A stretch of DNA of 64,000 nt from Croceicoccus bisphenolivorans (GCF_001634625.1 NZ_LRSE01000013.1:25955-89954), one strand, 5' to 3'; positions 1 to 10,190 are shown, counted from the first letter of the stretch. Notes: generated by a model not told the origin, from the letters alone. Program-made: numbers and translations.

Positions 1-148
1 ACAAGCCGACGGCAAGCGGGACACAGGCAAAAGATGCAGCAAACAAAGCGATTCCGCGCTCGTCTCCAATGCGAATTCCCAAATCGAGCGCTACAAAAAC
101 AAGCGCCAGACCGATCGCTGCGGGCAGGAGATAATAACGAATCGTCAA
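1..148 (-). CDS. Partial small membrane protein, 5' end only
   Basis: The frame opens with a TTG at 148, preceded by the purine-rich site GAGGGGAG six bases upstream, and runs off the left edge of the window, so only about 49 residues are visible. An in-frame TGA shortly upstream excludes a longer start. The visible part is hydrophobic, reading TIRYYLLPAAIGLALVFVAL and then a second hydrophobic stretch after a short charged turn, so two membrane segments are likely. It lies downstream of sufB on the same strand but is separated from it by a palindromic repeat. No family is recognised. TTG is the only plausible start seen. Confidence 0.5.
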   Translation of the reverse strand, partial: MTIRYYLLPAAIGLALVFVALDLGIRIGDERGIALFAASFACVPLAVGL

Positions 149-180
149 CCCACGCTCCCCTCAAACGAGATCGCCACTTC

Positions 181-267
181 GTCACCTCGGACTTGATCCG
201 GGGTCCAGCGCGGAGCCACCACGGTCGCGCGAACCGCACTGGATGCCGGATCAAGTCCGGCATGACG
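181..267. repeat. REP-like intergenic palindromic element
   Basis: Two imperfect inverted arms of about 27 bases lie at 181-207 and 241-267, separated by about 33 bases. Each arm carries the core GGACTTGATCCGG or its complement. Elements built on this core are, from general knowledge, very common between genes in sphingomonads and other alphaproteobacteria. It sits just after the sufB stop and could act as a 3' mRNA-stabilising or terminating structure, but that role is inferred. Confidence 0.7.
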
Positions 268-284
268 GGTGGTGAGGTCCGCGC

Positions 285-1795
<1,511 letters not shown>

Positions 1796-1799
<4 letters not shown>

Positions 1800-2236
1800 G
1801 CGGGTACTTCCAGATCGGGTATGTCTTGCGGGGCTTTTTCGTGGGCGAGATCGACCAGCGAAATGCCGGATAGCGCGGAGCGGATGGCGCGGTTCACCTG
1901 CGGCCAGTGTGCGCGGGTGCCGCAATGCAGTTCGATGGCGCAGTCGCCATCCTCGTCACAGCACTGGGTCAGCGCGATGGGGCCTTCGATCGCCTCGACA
2001 ATGTCGGCCACGGTGATCGCGGCGGCAGGGCGCGCAAGGCGGAAACCGCCGCCCGCGCCGCGCACGGAACGCAGCAGGCCGGCGGAGGACAATTTGCTCA
2101 CCAGCTTCTGCACCGTGGGCAGGGGCAGGCCGGTTTCCTCCGAGATTTCGGACGCATTGGTGCGATCGCCGCCGCAGTGAAGGGCAGCGGCACGCATCGC
2201 CACGACGGCGTAGTCGGCCATGCTCGAAAGCCGCAT
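1796..2236 (-). CDS. Rrf2-family SUF system regulator
   Basis: This 146-residue protein has the Rrf2/IscR fold: an N-terminal winged helix-turn-helix (about residues 1-65, with [19 protein letters not shown] as the HTH and [12 protein letters not shown] as the wing) followed by a cysteine cluster at residues 92/93, 99 and 105. In this family three cysteines bind an Fe-S cluster that senses cluster supply. Direct coupling to sufB by a 4-base overlap argues that it controls the SUF operon and probably itself. It matches the family annotated as SUF system Fe-S cluster assembly regulator. The promoter should lie in 2237-2420, where TTGACC is seen on the minus strand near 2262-2267, but no clear IscR palindrome was found. 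Confidence 0.93.
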
Positions 2237-2421
2237 TCGTCCTTACGCTCCAAGGTGTGGGGTCAAGGTGTCCCGGCCGGATTTCCGCTAATCGGAGCAA
2301 TCCGGTCCGGTTTCACCTAGTGGCGGCAATGGCCCAATTCAACGAAAACCCGACTGTTGCGAGTCGTTTGCAGGAACGCCAGCTCGACAGCCGCGCGCGC
2401 ATGGCATAGGCGCACGCCTTG

Positions 2422-3462
2422 ATGGTCTACTCCCTGATCCGCCCGCTTATCTTCCGCATGGACGCCGAGAACGCGCATGGCCTCGCGCTCGACGCGCTGA
2501 AGACGACCCCCAGTTCGCTGCTGGCCAGCCCGCCGCGCCCCGATCCGGCGCTGGCGATGACGGTTGCGGGAATCGACTTCCCCAATCCCGTCGGATTGGC
2601 GGCAGGGTTCGACAAGAACGGCGAAGTGCCCGACGCGATCCTACGCTGCGGTTTCGGCTATGCCGAAGTGGGCAGCGTCACCCCCCTGCCGCAGCAGGGC
2701 AACCCGCGCCCGCGCATCTTCCGCCTTGCCGAAGACCGCGCCGTCATCAACCGCCTTGGCTTCAACAACGAAGGGGCAGAGGCGGTGGAAAGGCGGATGA
2801 AGGCGCGCGCCCATCGCACGGGCGTGGTCGGCGTGAACTTCGGCGCGAACAAGACGAGCGAAGACCGCGTTGCCGACTATATCACGATGACGCGTATCAT
2901 GGCGCCCTATGCCAGCTACCTCGCGGTCAACGTATCCAGCCCCAATACGCCCGGCCTGCGCGCTTTGCAGGACGAAGCGGCGCTGGCCGGCCTGCTCGAT
3001 GCGGTGATCGACGCGCGGGGAAAGGACGGCCCGCCGGTCTTCCTGAAGGTCGCGCCCGATCTGGAACCGGCCGACGTCGATGCCATCTCGCGCATCGCCA
3101 TCGACAAGAAACTGGGCGCGCTGATGGTGACGAACACCACGATCACCCGTCCGCCGCTGGCATCGAAACACCGGGACGAAAGCGGCGGCCTTTCCGGCGC
3201 GCCGATCAAGGCAATGTCCCTGCGTCGCCTGCGCGAATTCCGCGATGCAACGGGCGGTGCAATTCCCCTGATCGGGATCGGCGGCATCACCACGGCAGAG
3301 GACGCGTGGGAACGCATCCGCGCCGGCGCGAGCCTGATCCAGCTCTATTCCGCCATGGTTTACGAAGGTCCGGGCATCGCGGCAAAAATCCTGCGCGGAC
3401 TGCCCGAACTGATGGCGCGAGACGGCTTTTCCTCGATTGCAGAGGCGGTTGGCAGCGAATAG
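2422..3462 (+). CDS. pyrD: Dihydroorotate dehydrogenase (quinone), class 2
   Basis: This 346-residue class-2 dihydroorotate dehydrogenase oxidises dihydroorotate to orotate in pyrimidine synthesis, passing electrons through FMN to membrane quinone. The N-terminal amphipathic helix (YSLIRPLIFRMDAENAHGLAL) is the membrane-associating feature of class 2. NVSSPNTPGLR carries the catalytic Ser, and GLAAGFDKNGE and GIGGITTAEDA line the FMN pocket. An in-frame TTG directly precedes the chosen ATG; the ATG is preferred. The gene is followed ten bases later by the gamma-glutamyltransferase gene, so the two are probably co-transcribed. Confidence 0.96.
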   Translation: MVYSLIRPLIFRMDAENAHGLALDALKTTPSSLLASPPRPDPALAMTVAGIDFPNPVGLAAGFDKNGEVPDAILRCGFGYAEVGSVTPLPQQGNPRPRIFRLAEDRAVINRLGFNNEGAEAVERRMKARAHRTGVVGVNFGANKTSEDRVADYITMTRIMAPYASYLAVNVSSPNTPGLRALQDEAALAGLLDAVIDARGKDGPPVFLKVAPDLEPADVDAISRIAIDKKLGALMVTNTTITRPPLASKHRDESGGLSGAPIKAMSLRRLREFRDATGGAIPLIGIGGITTAEDAWERIRAGASLIQLYSAMVYEGPGIAAKILRGLPELMARDGFSSIAEAVGSE

Positions 3463-3472
3463 CGTGTCCATC

Positions 3473-5230
3473 ATGCTGAAACGTCTGATCCTTGCCGCCC
3501 TGCCCGCCCTCCTGGCCGGTTGCGCAACACTACCCGCCGAAACTCTCCATACCCTTCCTGAAAAGGGCATGGTCAGCGCCGCCGATCCACGTGCAGCCAA
3601 AGCCGGGGTGGAGATGCTGCGCGCGGGCGGCAACGCCACCGATGCGGCGCTGGCAACAATGATCGCACTGACCGTGGTGGAGCCGCAGTCCAGCGGCATC
3701 GGCGGCGGCGGTTTCCTTGTCCTCGATCCCGAAGGTGACGGCGATCCGGTCAGCTACGACGGACGCGAAACAGCGCCTGCGGCGGCGACGGCGCAATGGT
3801 TCCTCGACAATGACGGCAAACCGCTGCCTTTCCGCACGGCGGTGGAAAGCGGGCTGAGCGTTGGGGTGCCGGGCAGCATTGCACTGGCCGCAAAGGCGCA
3901 TGGCAAACACGGTGCCCTGCCTTGGGCCAAGCTGTTCGAACCGGCCATCGCGCTGGCCCGCGACGGGTTCGATGTTACCCCGCGCCTCCGCTCGTCGCTC
4001 GACCAGTGGCGATCCGTCGGCGCGATGACGCCAGAAGCGCGCGCCTTGTTCTACGGCACGGATGGTGAGCCGGTGCCAGTCGGCACCCATGTCCGCAATC
4101 CGGCGCTGGCGGCTTTCCTCGAACAAGTGGCGCAGGCGGGACCGCACGCGTTCTACAGTGGCCAAAACGCTACGATGATTGCCGGTGCGGTGAATGCGGC
4201 AATGCCCATCGATACGAAGCGAGCCGGATATGGCGTACTGAGCGACGGCTCACCCGTCCCCGCGCTGAAGCTTCCCGAGGGGGTCATGACCCTTGATGAC
4301 ATCGCGGGGTATCAAGCCAAGGACCGGCCCAGCCTGTGCGGCAAGTACCGTGCCTATCTGGTTTGCGGCATGGGTCCGCCGTCTTCTGGTGCAACGACCG
4401 TTTTCGCGATCCTGAAACAGCTCGAATCGCAGGACATGGCGGCGCACGGGCCGGACGATCCCGTGGCATGGCACCTGATCGCCGAATCGATGCGGCTTGC
4501 CTATGCCGATCGCGGTAAGTGGCTGGGCGACAGCGATTTCGTTTCCGTGCCGCTGCCCGGATTAATGGATGAAAGTTATCTCGTCCGTCGCGGCCAGCAG
4601 ATCCATGCCGACCGAACCATCGCCGAGGCGCAACCCGGCCTGCCGCCCGGCGCGCGCCCGATCATGGCCCCGACGGCCGGCTATCCCGAAAACGGCACCT
4701 CGCACTTCGTTGCCGTCGATGGGCAAGGGGGCATCGCCTCCTATACCTCCACGGTCGAAAGCGCCTTCGGGTCGGGCCTGATGGTGAACGGCTACTATCT
4801 CAACAACGAACTGACCGATTTCAACTTCGAAACGGGCACCGCCAACAGCGTGGCGGGCGGGAAACGCCCGCGCTCCTCGATGTCGCCCACCATCGTCTAT
4901 GGCCCCGACGGGAAGTTCCGCCTCGCCATCGGTGCGGCAGGGGGCGCGACGATCATTGCACAAGTGGCCAAGGCGCTAATCGGCGTCATCGACTGGAACC
5001 TCACCGCGCAAGAGGCCATCGATCTGCCGGTGATATTCGCACCGGGCGATACCGTGTGGGTGGAACAGGGCACGACGCTGGAGCCAATGATTCCGGCGCT
5101 TGTCGCGCTGGGCCACGGCGATGTTCGCGCCCGCGCGCCCAGCTTCAAGGCCAACGCGGTCGAACTCGTCGATGGACAGTACGTCGGCGCCGCTGACAGC
5201 CGCAGCGAGGGCATGGCCGTTTCCGAGTAA
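3473..5230 (+). CDS. ggt: Gamma-glutamyltransferase, lipoprotein-type
   Basis: This 585-residue member of the gamma-glutamyltransferase family cleaves or transfers the gamma-glutamyl group of glutathione and related amides. It matures by self-cleavage at a Thr, here Thr409 in NGTSHF, the start of the small subunit. The N-terminus MLKRLILAALPALLAGC is a typical lipoprotein signal with the lipobox Cys at residue 17, so the enzyme is probably anchored in the periplasm. GGGNATDAA-type (AGGNATDAALA) and GSGLMVNGYYLNNELTDF motifs are characteristic. The ATG at 3473 is chosen because it places the signal peptide at the N-terminus; an earlier in-frame start would overlap pyrD. Confidence 0.95.
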   Translation: MLKRLILAALPALLAGCATLPAETLHTLPEKGMVSAADPRAAKAGVEMLRAGGNATDAALATMIALTVVEPQSSGIGGGGFLVLDPEGDGDPVSYDGRETAPAAATAQWFLDNDGKPLPFRTAVESGLSVGVPGSIALAAKAHGKHGALPWAKLFEPAIALARDGFDVTPRLRSSLDQWRSVGAMTPEARALFYGTDGEPVPVGTHVRNPALAAFLEQVAQAGPHAFYSGQNATMIAGAVNAAMPIDTKRAGYGVLSDGSPVPALKLPEGVMTLDDIAGYQAKDRPSLCGKYRAYLVCGMGPPSSGATTVFAILKQLESQDMAAHGPDDPVAWHLIAESMRLAYADRGKWLGDSDFVSVPLPGLMDESYLVRRGQQIHADRTIAEAQPGLPPGARPIMAPTAGYPENGTSHFVAVDGQGGIASYTSTVESAFGSGLMVNGYYLNNELTDFNFETGTANSVAGGKRPRSSMSPTIVYGPDGKFRLAIGAAGGATIIAQVAKALIGVIDWNLTAQEAIDLPVIFAPGDTVWVEQGTTLEPMIPALVALGHGDVRARAPSFKANAVELVDGQYVGAADSRSEGMAVSE

Positions 5231-5241
5231 CTTGCCGCAAC

Positions 5242-5266
5242 GGAACGCGCGCCCTAGTAATCCGTT
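5242..5266 (+). promoter_or_regulatory. EcfG-type promoter match upstream of acyl-CoA synthetase
   Basis: GGAAC at 5242-5246 and CGTT at 5263-5266 are separated by exactly 16 bases and lie 49 bases before the ATG at 5315. This matches the -35/-10 pattern recognised by the alphaproteobacterial general-stress sigma factor EcfG. It is a single-motif match, and its first base lies only 11 bases after the upstream stop, so it could be chance. Confidence 0.4.
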
Positions 5267-5314
5267 TGCAGGGACAACAATGTCCCGAGGGGAAAGCTTC
5301 AGAAAGGTCGCCCT

Positions 5315-7168
5315 ATGGCGAAGACCGCTTTGGGCGGTACGCATCAAGGTCCTGCCGGTGCATCGATCGAACAGATCGACGCGGCCGCGAACCTTGTCAC
5401 GCTGTTTCTTGCCCGCGCCGATGCGCGTGGTGACGATCCGTTTCTTCACGCCAAGCGGGACGGTGCATGGCATGCGGTAAGCTGGCGCGAAGTGGCGCGG
5501 CAGGTCGTGCTGCTTTCCGAAGGTCTGCGCTCTTTGGGGCTGGAACGCGGCGACCGGGTCGTGCTGGTCAGCGAAAACCGGCCCGAATGGTGCATCGCCG
5601 ATCTGGCGATCATGGCCGCCGGTCTGGTCACCGTGCCGGCCTACACCACGAATACCACGCCCGATCACCTGCACGTGCTGGAAAACTGCGGCGCGCGGGC
5701 GGTTGTCGTATCGGGGCCGAAACTGGCGAAGCCTCTGTTGCCTGCGGTGCTGAACAGCCCGCTGGTCGAGCATGTCATCGCCTTCGAACCGCTGAAGCAG
5801 GAACAGGTCGGCACGGCGCGGTTCCACGCGCTGTCGAACCTGTTGGCGGGGGACGAGGATGCGGCCCGCGCTGCGGTGGACCTGCGCATGGGTACGGTGC
5901 AGCGCGAGGATCTGGCCTGCATCATCTACACCAGTGGCACCGGCGGCGCGCCGCGCGGCGTGCGCCAGCATCACGGCGCGATCCTGATGAACTGTTCGGG
6001 CGCGGCCCGCGTGATCGCGGAAGATTTCGGCTGGGAGAACGAGCGTTTCCTCTCTTTCCTCCCTCTCTCGCATTCCTATGAACATACCGGCGGGCAGTTC
6101 CTGCCGATCTGCCTTGGCTCCACCATCCACTATGCTGAGGGGCTGGACAAGCTGGCGGGCAATATCGAGGAAGTGCGCCCCAGCGTGATGATCGTCGTGC
6201 CCCGCCTTTTCGAAGTGCTGCGGGCGCGGATCATCAAGCAGCTGGCGAAGCAGGGCAAGGCGGCGGAAATGCTGGCCGCGCGCGCCATCGCGCTGGCCGA
6301 ACGGCAGTCGATGGGCAGGGGCAGGCCGCTGATCGACCGGCTGGAAAGCGCGGTGCTGGACCGTGTGCTGCGCCCCAAGGTGCGGGCAAGGTTTGGCGGG
6401 CGGGTCAAGGCGCTGGTATCGGGCGGCGCGCCGCTCAATCCCGAAATCGGCTATTTCTTCACCGGCCTCGGCCTGCCGCTGCTGCAAGGGTACGGACAGA
6501 CGGAAAGCGGCCCGATCATCTCTGTCAGCAGGCCGCAATCGGGGCTGAAGATGGACACTGTCGGCCCGCCGATCCACGGCGCAGAGGTTCGCATCGCCGA
6601 CGATGGCGAAATTCTCGCGCGGGGTGAAATGGTGATGCACGGCTATTGGCAGAATGCGAAGGAAACCGCGAAGGCGCTGGTCGACGGCTGGCTGCACACC
6701 GGCGACATCGGCCATTTCGACGATCGCGGGCGGATCATGATCACCGACCGCAAGAAGGACATGATCGTCAACGACAAGGGTGACAACATCGCCCCGCAGC
6801 GGGTGGAAGGGATGCTGACGCTGCAACCGGAGATCGCGCAGGCGATGGTGAGCGGCGACCGCAAGCCCTACATCGTCGGCCTGATCGTGCCCGATGCCGA
6901 ATGGTCGAAGGAATGGGCGCGCGACAACGGCGTGGAAAGCGACTGGGCCACGCTGGGCGGCAACGCCGATTTCCGCGCCGCCGTGCGCGCCGCGATCGAC
7001 AGGGTGAACACGGACCTGTCGGTTATCGAGAAAGTCCGCCGCTTCGAATTCGCGGACGAGCCTTTCGGCATCGAGAACCACGAAATGACGCCGTCGCTGA
7101 AGATCCGGCGCCACAAGATCCGCGAACGTTACGCCGACCGGCTGGCGGCAATGTACAAGGGCGGGTGA
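5315..7168 (+). CDS. AMP-dependent long-chain acyl-CoA synthetase
   Basis: This 617-residue adenylate-forming enzyme is probably a long-chain fatty acid-CoA ligase of the FAA1/FadD15 type. The P-loop near residues 203-216 reads IYTSGTGGAPRGV. The usual Lys of the TGxPKG motif is Arg here, a mild departure. Other signatures are LQGYGQTESGP, GWLHTGDIGHFDDRGRIMITDRKKD (ATP ribose and hinge) and SLKIRRHKI, with a C-terminal lysine that would complete adenylation. The ATG at 5315 follows AGAAAGG. It is likely a separate transcript with a possible stress promoter at 5242. The natural substrate cannot be told from the sequence. Confidence 0.9.
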   Translation: MAKTALGGTHQGPAGASIEQIDAAANLVTLFLARADARGDDPFLHAKRDGAWHAVSWREVARQVVLLSEGLRSLGLERGDRVVLVSENRPEWCIADLAIMAAGLVTVPAYTTNTTPDHLHVLENCGARAVVVSGPKLAKPLLPAVLNSPLVEHVIAFEPLKQEQVGTARFHALSNLLAGDEDAARAAVDLRMGTVQREDLACIIYTSGTGGAPRGVRQHHGAILMNCSGAARVIAEDFGWENERFLSFLPLSHSYEHTGGQFLPICLGSTIHYAEGLDKLAGNIEEVRPSVMIVVPRLFEVLRARIIKQLAKQGKAAEMLAARAIALAERQSMGRGRPLIDRLESAVLDRVLRPKVRARFGGRVKALVSGGAPLNPEIGYFFTGLGLPLLQGYGQTESGPIISVSRPQSGLKMDTVGPPIHGAEVRIADDGEILARGEMVMHGYWQNAKETAKALVDGWLHTGDIGHFDDRGRIMITDRKKDMIVNDKGDNIAPQRVEGMLTLQPEIAQAMVSGDRKPYIVGLIVPDAEWSKEWARDNGVESDWATLGGNADFRAAVRAAIDRVNTDLSVIEKVRRFEFADEPFGIENHEMTPSLKIRRHKIRERYADRLAAMYKGG

Positions 7169-7187
7169 GACCCGTCAGGGTGACAAA

Positions 7188-7204
7188 GGTGACACCGTGT
7201 CACC
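7188..7204. repeat. GGTGACAC palindrome with nearby copies
   Basis: GGTGACACCGTGTCACC is a perfect 8-bp inverted repeat around a single base. Further GGGTGACA copies in direct orientation lie at 7178-7185 and 7260-7267. All are in the 266-bp gap between the acyl-CoA synthetase and the convergent unknown gene. No T-tract follows, so it is not a classical terminator. It may be a protein-binding site or part of a small repeat family. No gene was seen in this gap. Confidence 0.45.
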
Positions 7205-7434
7205 CACGTCCAACAGCGTAGAACCCACGCAATTGCGCGGGTTCCGGCGGTGGCGCGTCGGGTGACACATTGCAGGAAAGACCGGACAGTGTGAAAGAGC
7301 GGAGCACATTGTGGCGCGGCGCGGGCGTGTAGGAAAACGGATTTTGCGAGTGGCCGCGCGATGTCCGCTATCAGGATATTCGGCGGTGGTGGCCAATGAC
7401 TGGCATGGGGTGGATTGCGGACGTTTGATTGCGA

Positions 7435-7800
7435 TCAGTTCGACGTGAGGTACCGATCATAACTCCCGCCATATCTTACTGCGATATCTTTGAAATCTTT
7501 TAGCTCGACGGTGACAGGCTTCCGCCCCCTTTCCTTGAATTCCTTGATCATTTCCTCGAAAACCAACGCGGAACCAAGCGTTCGCGCTTCTACTTCAAAT
7601 CTCGCGATATCGGCCGCATCGCCAAGAAAGATGTCGCTGTAGATACCATCTTGAAAGCGGGTGCTGATGAACACCCGATCGACTGGTATGCCGGCTTCGC
7701 GCATACGTTTTCCAACGACCGCCGCAACTTCGTCGCAACGGCGGCTGTCGCCCAGCACATCTTCTATAATCGCACGAATTTCGTCAGGTTCATCGGTCAT
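7435..7800 (-). CDS. Hypothetical protein (121 aa)
   Basis: No family is recognised. The start is the ATG at 7800 (MTDEPDEIRAIIEDVLGD), 13 bases after the stop of the upstream unknown gene; a longer in-frame reading would overlap that gene. The 121-residue product is acidic at the N-terminus, with alternating charged helices and a basic segment ERGRKPVTVELKDFKDIAVRYGG near the C-terminus. No signal peptide or membrane segment is seen. It is last in a run of four same-strand unknown genes (9385 down to 7435), and its spacing suggests co-transcription with the possible SUKH-like gene before it. Confidence 0.7.
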   Translation of the reverse strand: MTDEPDEIRAIIEDVLGDSRRCDEVAAVVGKRMREAGIPVDRVFISTRFQDGIYSDIFLGDAADIARFEVEARTLGSALVFEEMIKEFKERGRKPVTVELKDFKDIAVRYGGSYDRYLTSN

Positions 7801-7813
7801 TTCGGCTGGTCGA

Positions 7814-8230
7814 TCATCGAAGGTGCTCAAGCATGAACGTGAAGAAGCTACCGCTGATTTCCGCTTCGTCCCAACCCTCGCCAACGTTACTCGGTGTCAA
7901 CAGAACCACCTGGCTGTTGCCAGGACGGACACAATAAAGCGACTCGGCTTCATAGGTTGAGATCGGGATCAGATCGTTCGGTATTTCCAGCTCCCGATGC
8001 GCGTATTCCAGAAGATCAGAAATTTGACCATCGTCTTCGAGGAAATCCACCAATTCGAACGGAAGAGTTTCAGAGACGAATTGAAGGCAATATAGTCGAC
8101 TGAACTGCCAGAACTCTCCCTGCTTCTCGAGCATCAGTTCATCGAACGCGCGATCGACATCTTCTGGTGTTTCCCGATGCCAAACGAAGTTGTTTCGCTC
8201 GCAGGCCATGGTGAGCGATTGCGGGATCAT
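7814..8230 (-). CDS. Hypothetical protein, possibly SUKH/SMI1-KNR4-like
   Basis: This 138-residue soluble acidic protein has a C-terminal layout resembling SUKH (SMI1/KNR4) proteins: LEIPNDLIPIS, then a segment VVLLTPSNVGEGWDE, ending EISGSFFTFMLEHLR, like the family's final SFxxFLxxL helix. SUKH proteins often act as immunity proteins against secreted or contact-dependent toxins. The likeness is from memory of the fold's sequence pattern and is weak. Starts are the ATG at 8230 or the one seven codons later. Its partner downstream (ending 7435) is 13 bases away. No toxin gene is recognisable nearby. Confidence 0.6.
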   Translation of the reverse strand: MIPQSLTMACERNNFVWHRETPEDVDRAFDELMLEKQGEFWQFSRLYCLQFVSETLPFELVDFLEDDGQISDLLEYAHRELEIPNDLIPISTYEAESLYCVRPGNSQVVLLTPSNVGEGWDEAEISGSFFTFMLEHLR

Positions 8231-8342
8231 AAACGTGCCTCCAACATCGGATGCCGCGTTACGATGGCGAAATTTCTACGTTGCCGCTTCATCGTCCGCA
8301 ATGGGGTCGCCAGCCACCAGTCCGCTTCCGCTGTCGCCCACC

Positions 8343-8852
8343 TCACAACCCGAAGTGCGTCTGGAACTGCTCCAGCTCCACGCTCAGCAGCGTGTAAGCC
8401 GCATCCAGCACTTCCTCGAACGCCTCGGCCTCGATCTTGTCGGCGATCCACTGGTCGATCTTCACGCTTTCGCCCTCTCCGACCATCGAATCGAAGCGGG
8501 CGTGCCAGCGTTCGCGGTTCTGCATCAGCGCGGTGACGACACCGTTGACCACGAAGGGCCGGCGCGCACCCAGTTTCGTCCAGGCGTCGATGGCGCGGAC
8601 CACGTTCGATCGCTTGCCGTTACCGCCCGTCTCCGCCTCTGCCAGATCGCGCAGGGTGCCCAGCTGTTCGTGCGGCGGCAGGGTCAGGTCTACCGCATGG
8701 CCGGCAGCCTCTGCCACCATCAGCGTTTCGCAGACGATTTCGTCGCTACGGGCGTAAAGGTTCATGCAGCGGCCACGCCAGCTGCAGATTTCGTCCCAAT
8801 GCGGTCCGTTGCCGCCGGTTTCGGGCACCGGCGTTCCCGTGATTGCGCTCAA
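8343..8852 (-). CDS. Hypothetical protein (169 aa, TTG start)
   Basis: No family is recognised. The only start that keeps the whole frame is the TTG at 8852, which shares TTGA with the stop codon of the preceding gene, a coupled arrangement also seen elsewhere in this window as ATGA and GTGA. The 169-residue product is soluble and largely helical, with tryptophan-rich patches (HWDEICSWRGRCMNLY, DAWTKLG, NRERWHARF). No metal or nucleotide motif is visible. It is probably co-transcribed with the 178-residue unknown protein upstream; a 112-base gap separates it from the possible SUKH-like gene downstream. Confidence 0.7.
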   Translation of the reverse strand: MSAITGTPVPETGGNGPHWDEICSWRGRCMNLYARSDEIVCETLMVAEAAGHAVDLTLPPHEQLGTLRDLAEAETGGNGKRSNVVRAIDAWTKLGARRPFVVNGVVTALMQNRERWHARFDSMVGEGESVKIDQWIADKIEAEAFEEVLDAAYTLLSVELEQFQTHFGL

Positions 8853-9385
8853 TGAATCTCCGCCGACTGGTCTTCGATCCAGTCAGGATAGAATCCCGGA
8901 CGGCGCTTTGACCAGCCCGGAGCGCATGCGGCAGCCTCGCTGATCGAGTGGAGCAGCACCTTGCGCCGTTCTGGCACAATCTGCGGCAGGGCAGAGGCCG
9001 CGCAGAACGCCGCGGGAAGCCAAGGGCGCGCTTCGGGGCCGAGCAGGCGTTCGTAAAGGAAGCGGTATGCCGCGAATCCGTGGATGCAGCCCTGCGCCAG
9101 GTCGAACACCGTCAGCTTGATGAGGCGGCCAAGGAATTCGTCCATCCGGTCGCCCGAACGCATCGCGGGAAGCGCGGCGCGCAGCGAACGCAGCTGTTGG
9201 TAGGCGCGGGTCTGGCGGCGGATCGACGATGCCTCGTCCGTGTCGCGTGCCCAGCGCTCGATCGCATCCGCGCGGGCAAGGCCGATGTCGAGGCTGCGCC
9301 GGATATAGCGCTGCTCTGCCGGATCGAACTCGGCAAACTCGCGCAGTTCCGCGATAGCCATCGATGCCGTGTCGAGCTGAGCCAT
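8849..9385 (-). CDS. Hypothetical protein (178 aa)
   Basis: No family is recognised. The ATG at 9385 follows AGGAGG at a good spacing, so this start is secure and the longer in-frame reading is not needed. The protein is helical, rich in Arg and Ala, with FDPAEQRYIRRSLDIGLARADAIERWARD near the N-terminus and a hydrophobic stretch around LFDLAQGC-like IKLTVFDLAQGCIHGFAAYRF. It is the first of four same-strand unknown genes, and its stop overlaps the TTG start of the next. The 129 bases upstream should hold the promoter of this group. Confidence 0.72.
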   Translation of the reverse strand: MAQLDTASMAIAELREFAEFDPAEQRYIRRSLDIGLARADAIERWARDTDEASSIRRQTRAYQQLRSLRAALPAMRSGDRMDEFLGRLIKLTVFDLAQGCIHGFAAYRFLYERLLGPEARPWLPAAFCAASALPQIVPERRKVLLHSISEAAACAPGWSKRRPGFYPDWIEDQSAEIH

Positions 9386-9514
9386 ATCCCGTCGTCCTCC
9401 TGCGACCCTTTCCGCCACGCCCGCGCGGGGGCGGTACGTGGCATCAGAATGCGCGAGTCAGGGTTAGCATCGGGTTAAAGGCGGGGTGATTTTTGTGTGG
9501 CCGGAGGCGAGCGC

Positions 9515-10186
9515 TCAAGGCGCGATTTGTGCCGCCACGGCGAAGGCGGCCAGCTCCTCCGTCGCGTCGCTGTAGCCCTGCGGATAGCCGTTGGCGCGGA
9601 TCTGGATCGCGTATTGCGCGAATAACTGGCCGAATTCGGGCCAGCGCAGGCAGCGTTGCGCCAAGGCGTCGCGGGCCTCTGCATCGTAGCCGTGGGCGAG
9701 CGCGTGGCGCAGGACCCATTTCTCGTTGGCGACACCTGTGCCCAATGTGGCGAGTGCGGCGACGGGATCTCCCATCGTGTCGAACCACGGCATGATATCT
9801 TCCCGAACTTTCGCCGCTACCGTGTCGGCAACGAAGGGGCGGTCGTCGGGATTGACGACATCGAAGTCGCGCCCGTTCAACCCTTCCTCGAAATGCATCT
9901 GCCGCGTGTCGATCACGCCTGCCCATGGGCCTTCTGCATGCAGCTCCGGGTCGGTTTGCGCCTTGGCCCATCGTTTGGCGAGCGCGGATTGGAGCATCGC
10001 GGAAAAGCGCATCCGCACGACCTCGCCAGCACGGTTGGCGCGGTCAGGCTGGGCATGGATTTCCTGCGTCAGGTCGCCATGCCTGCGCACGAGTTTCAGG
10101 CCCGATTTCGCCTCGAAACCGAGGTCCGGCAAAGCCGCAGCCAGTTGCGCGAGCGTATCTTCAACAGCTTCGCGCGGGGTCTCCAT
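9515..10186 (-). CDS. Hypothetical protein (223 aa)
   Basis: No family is confidently recognised. The 223-residue product begins METPREAVEDTLAQLAAALPDLGFEAKSG. It has a mixed helix/strand pattern (LKLVRRHGDLTQEIHAQPDRANRAGEVVRMRFSAML) slightly reminiscent of DUF4304-type proteins, and no membrane segments. It starts four bases after the thiSG stop, so the two are almost certainly one transcript, but the sequence offers nothing that points to thiamine metabolism. Confidence 0.7.
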   Translation of the reverse strand: METPREAVEDTLAQLAAALPDLGFEAKSGLKLVRRHGDLTQEIHAQPDRANRAGEVVRMRFSAMLQSALAKRWAKAQTDPELHAEGPWAGVIDTRQMHFEEGLNGRDFDVVNPDDRPFVADTVAAKVREDIMPWFDTMGDPVAALATLGTGVANEKWVLRHALAHGYDAEARDALAQRCLRWPEFGQLFAQYAIQIRANGYPQGYSDATEELAAFAVAAQIAP

Positions 10187-10190
10187 CGGT

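Noticed and set aside
4976..7114. Long minus-strand frame (over 700 codons) opposite the transferase and acyl-CoA synthetase genes
   Set aside because: Arg/His-rich antisense reading; crosses two convincing genes and has no recognisable domain.
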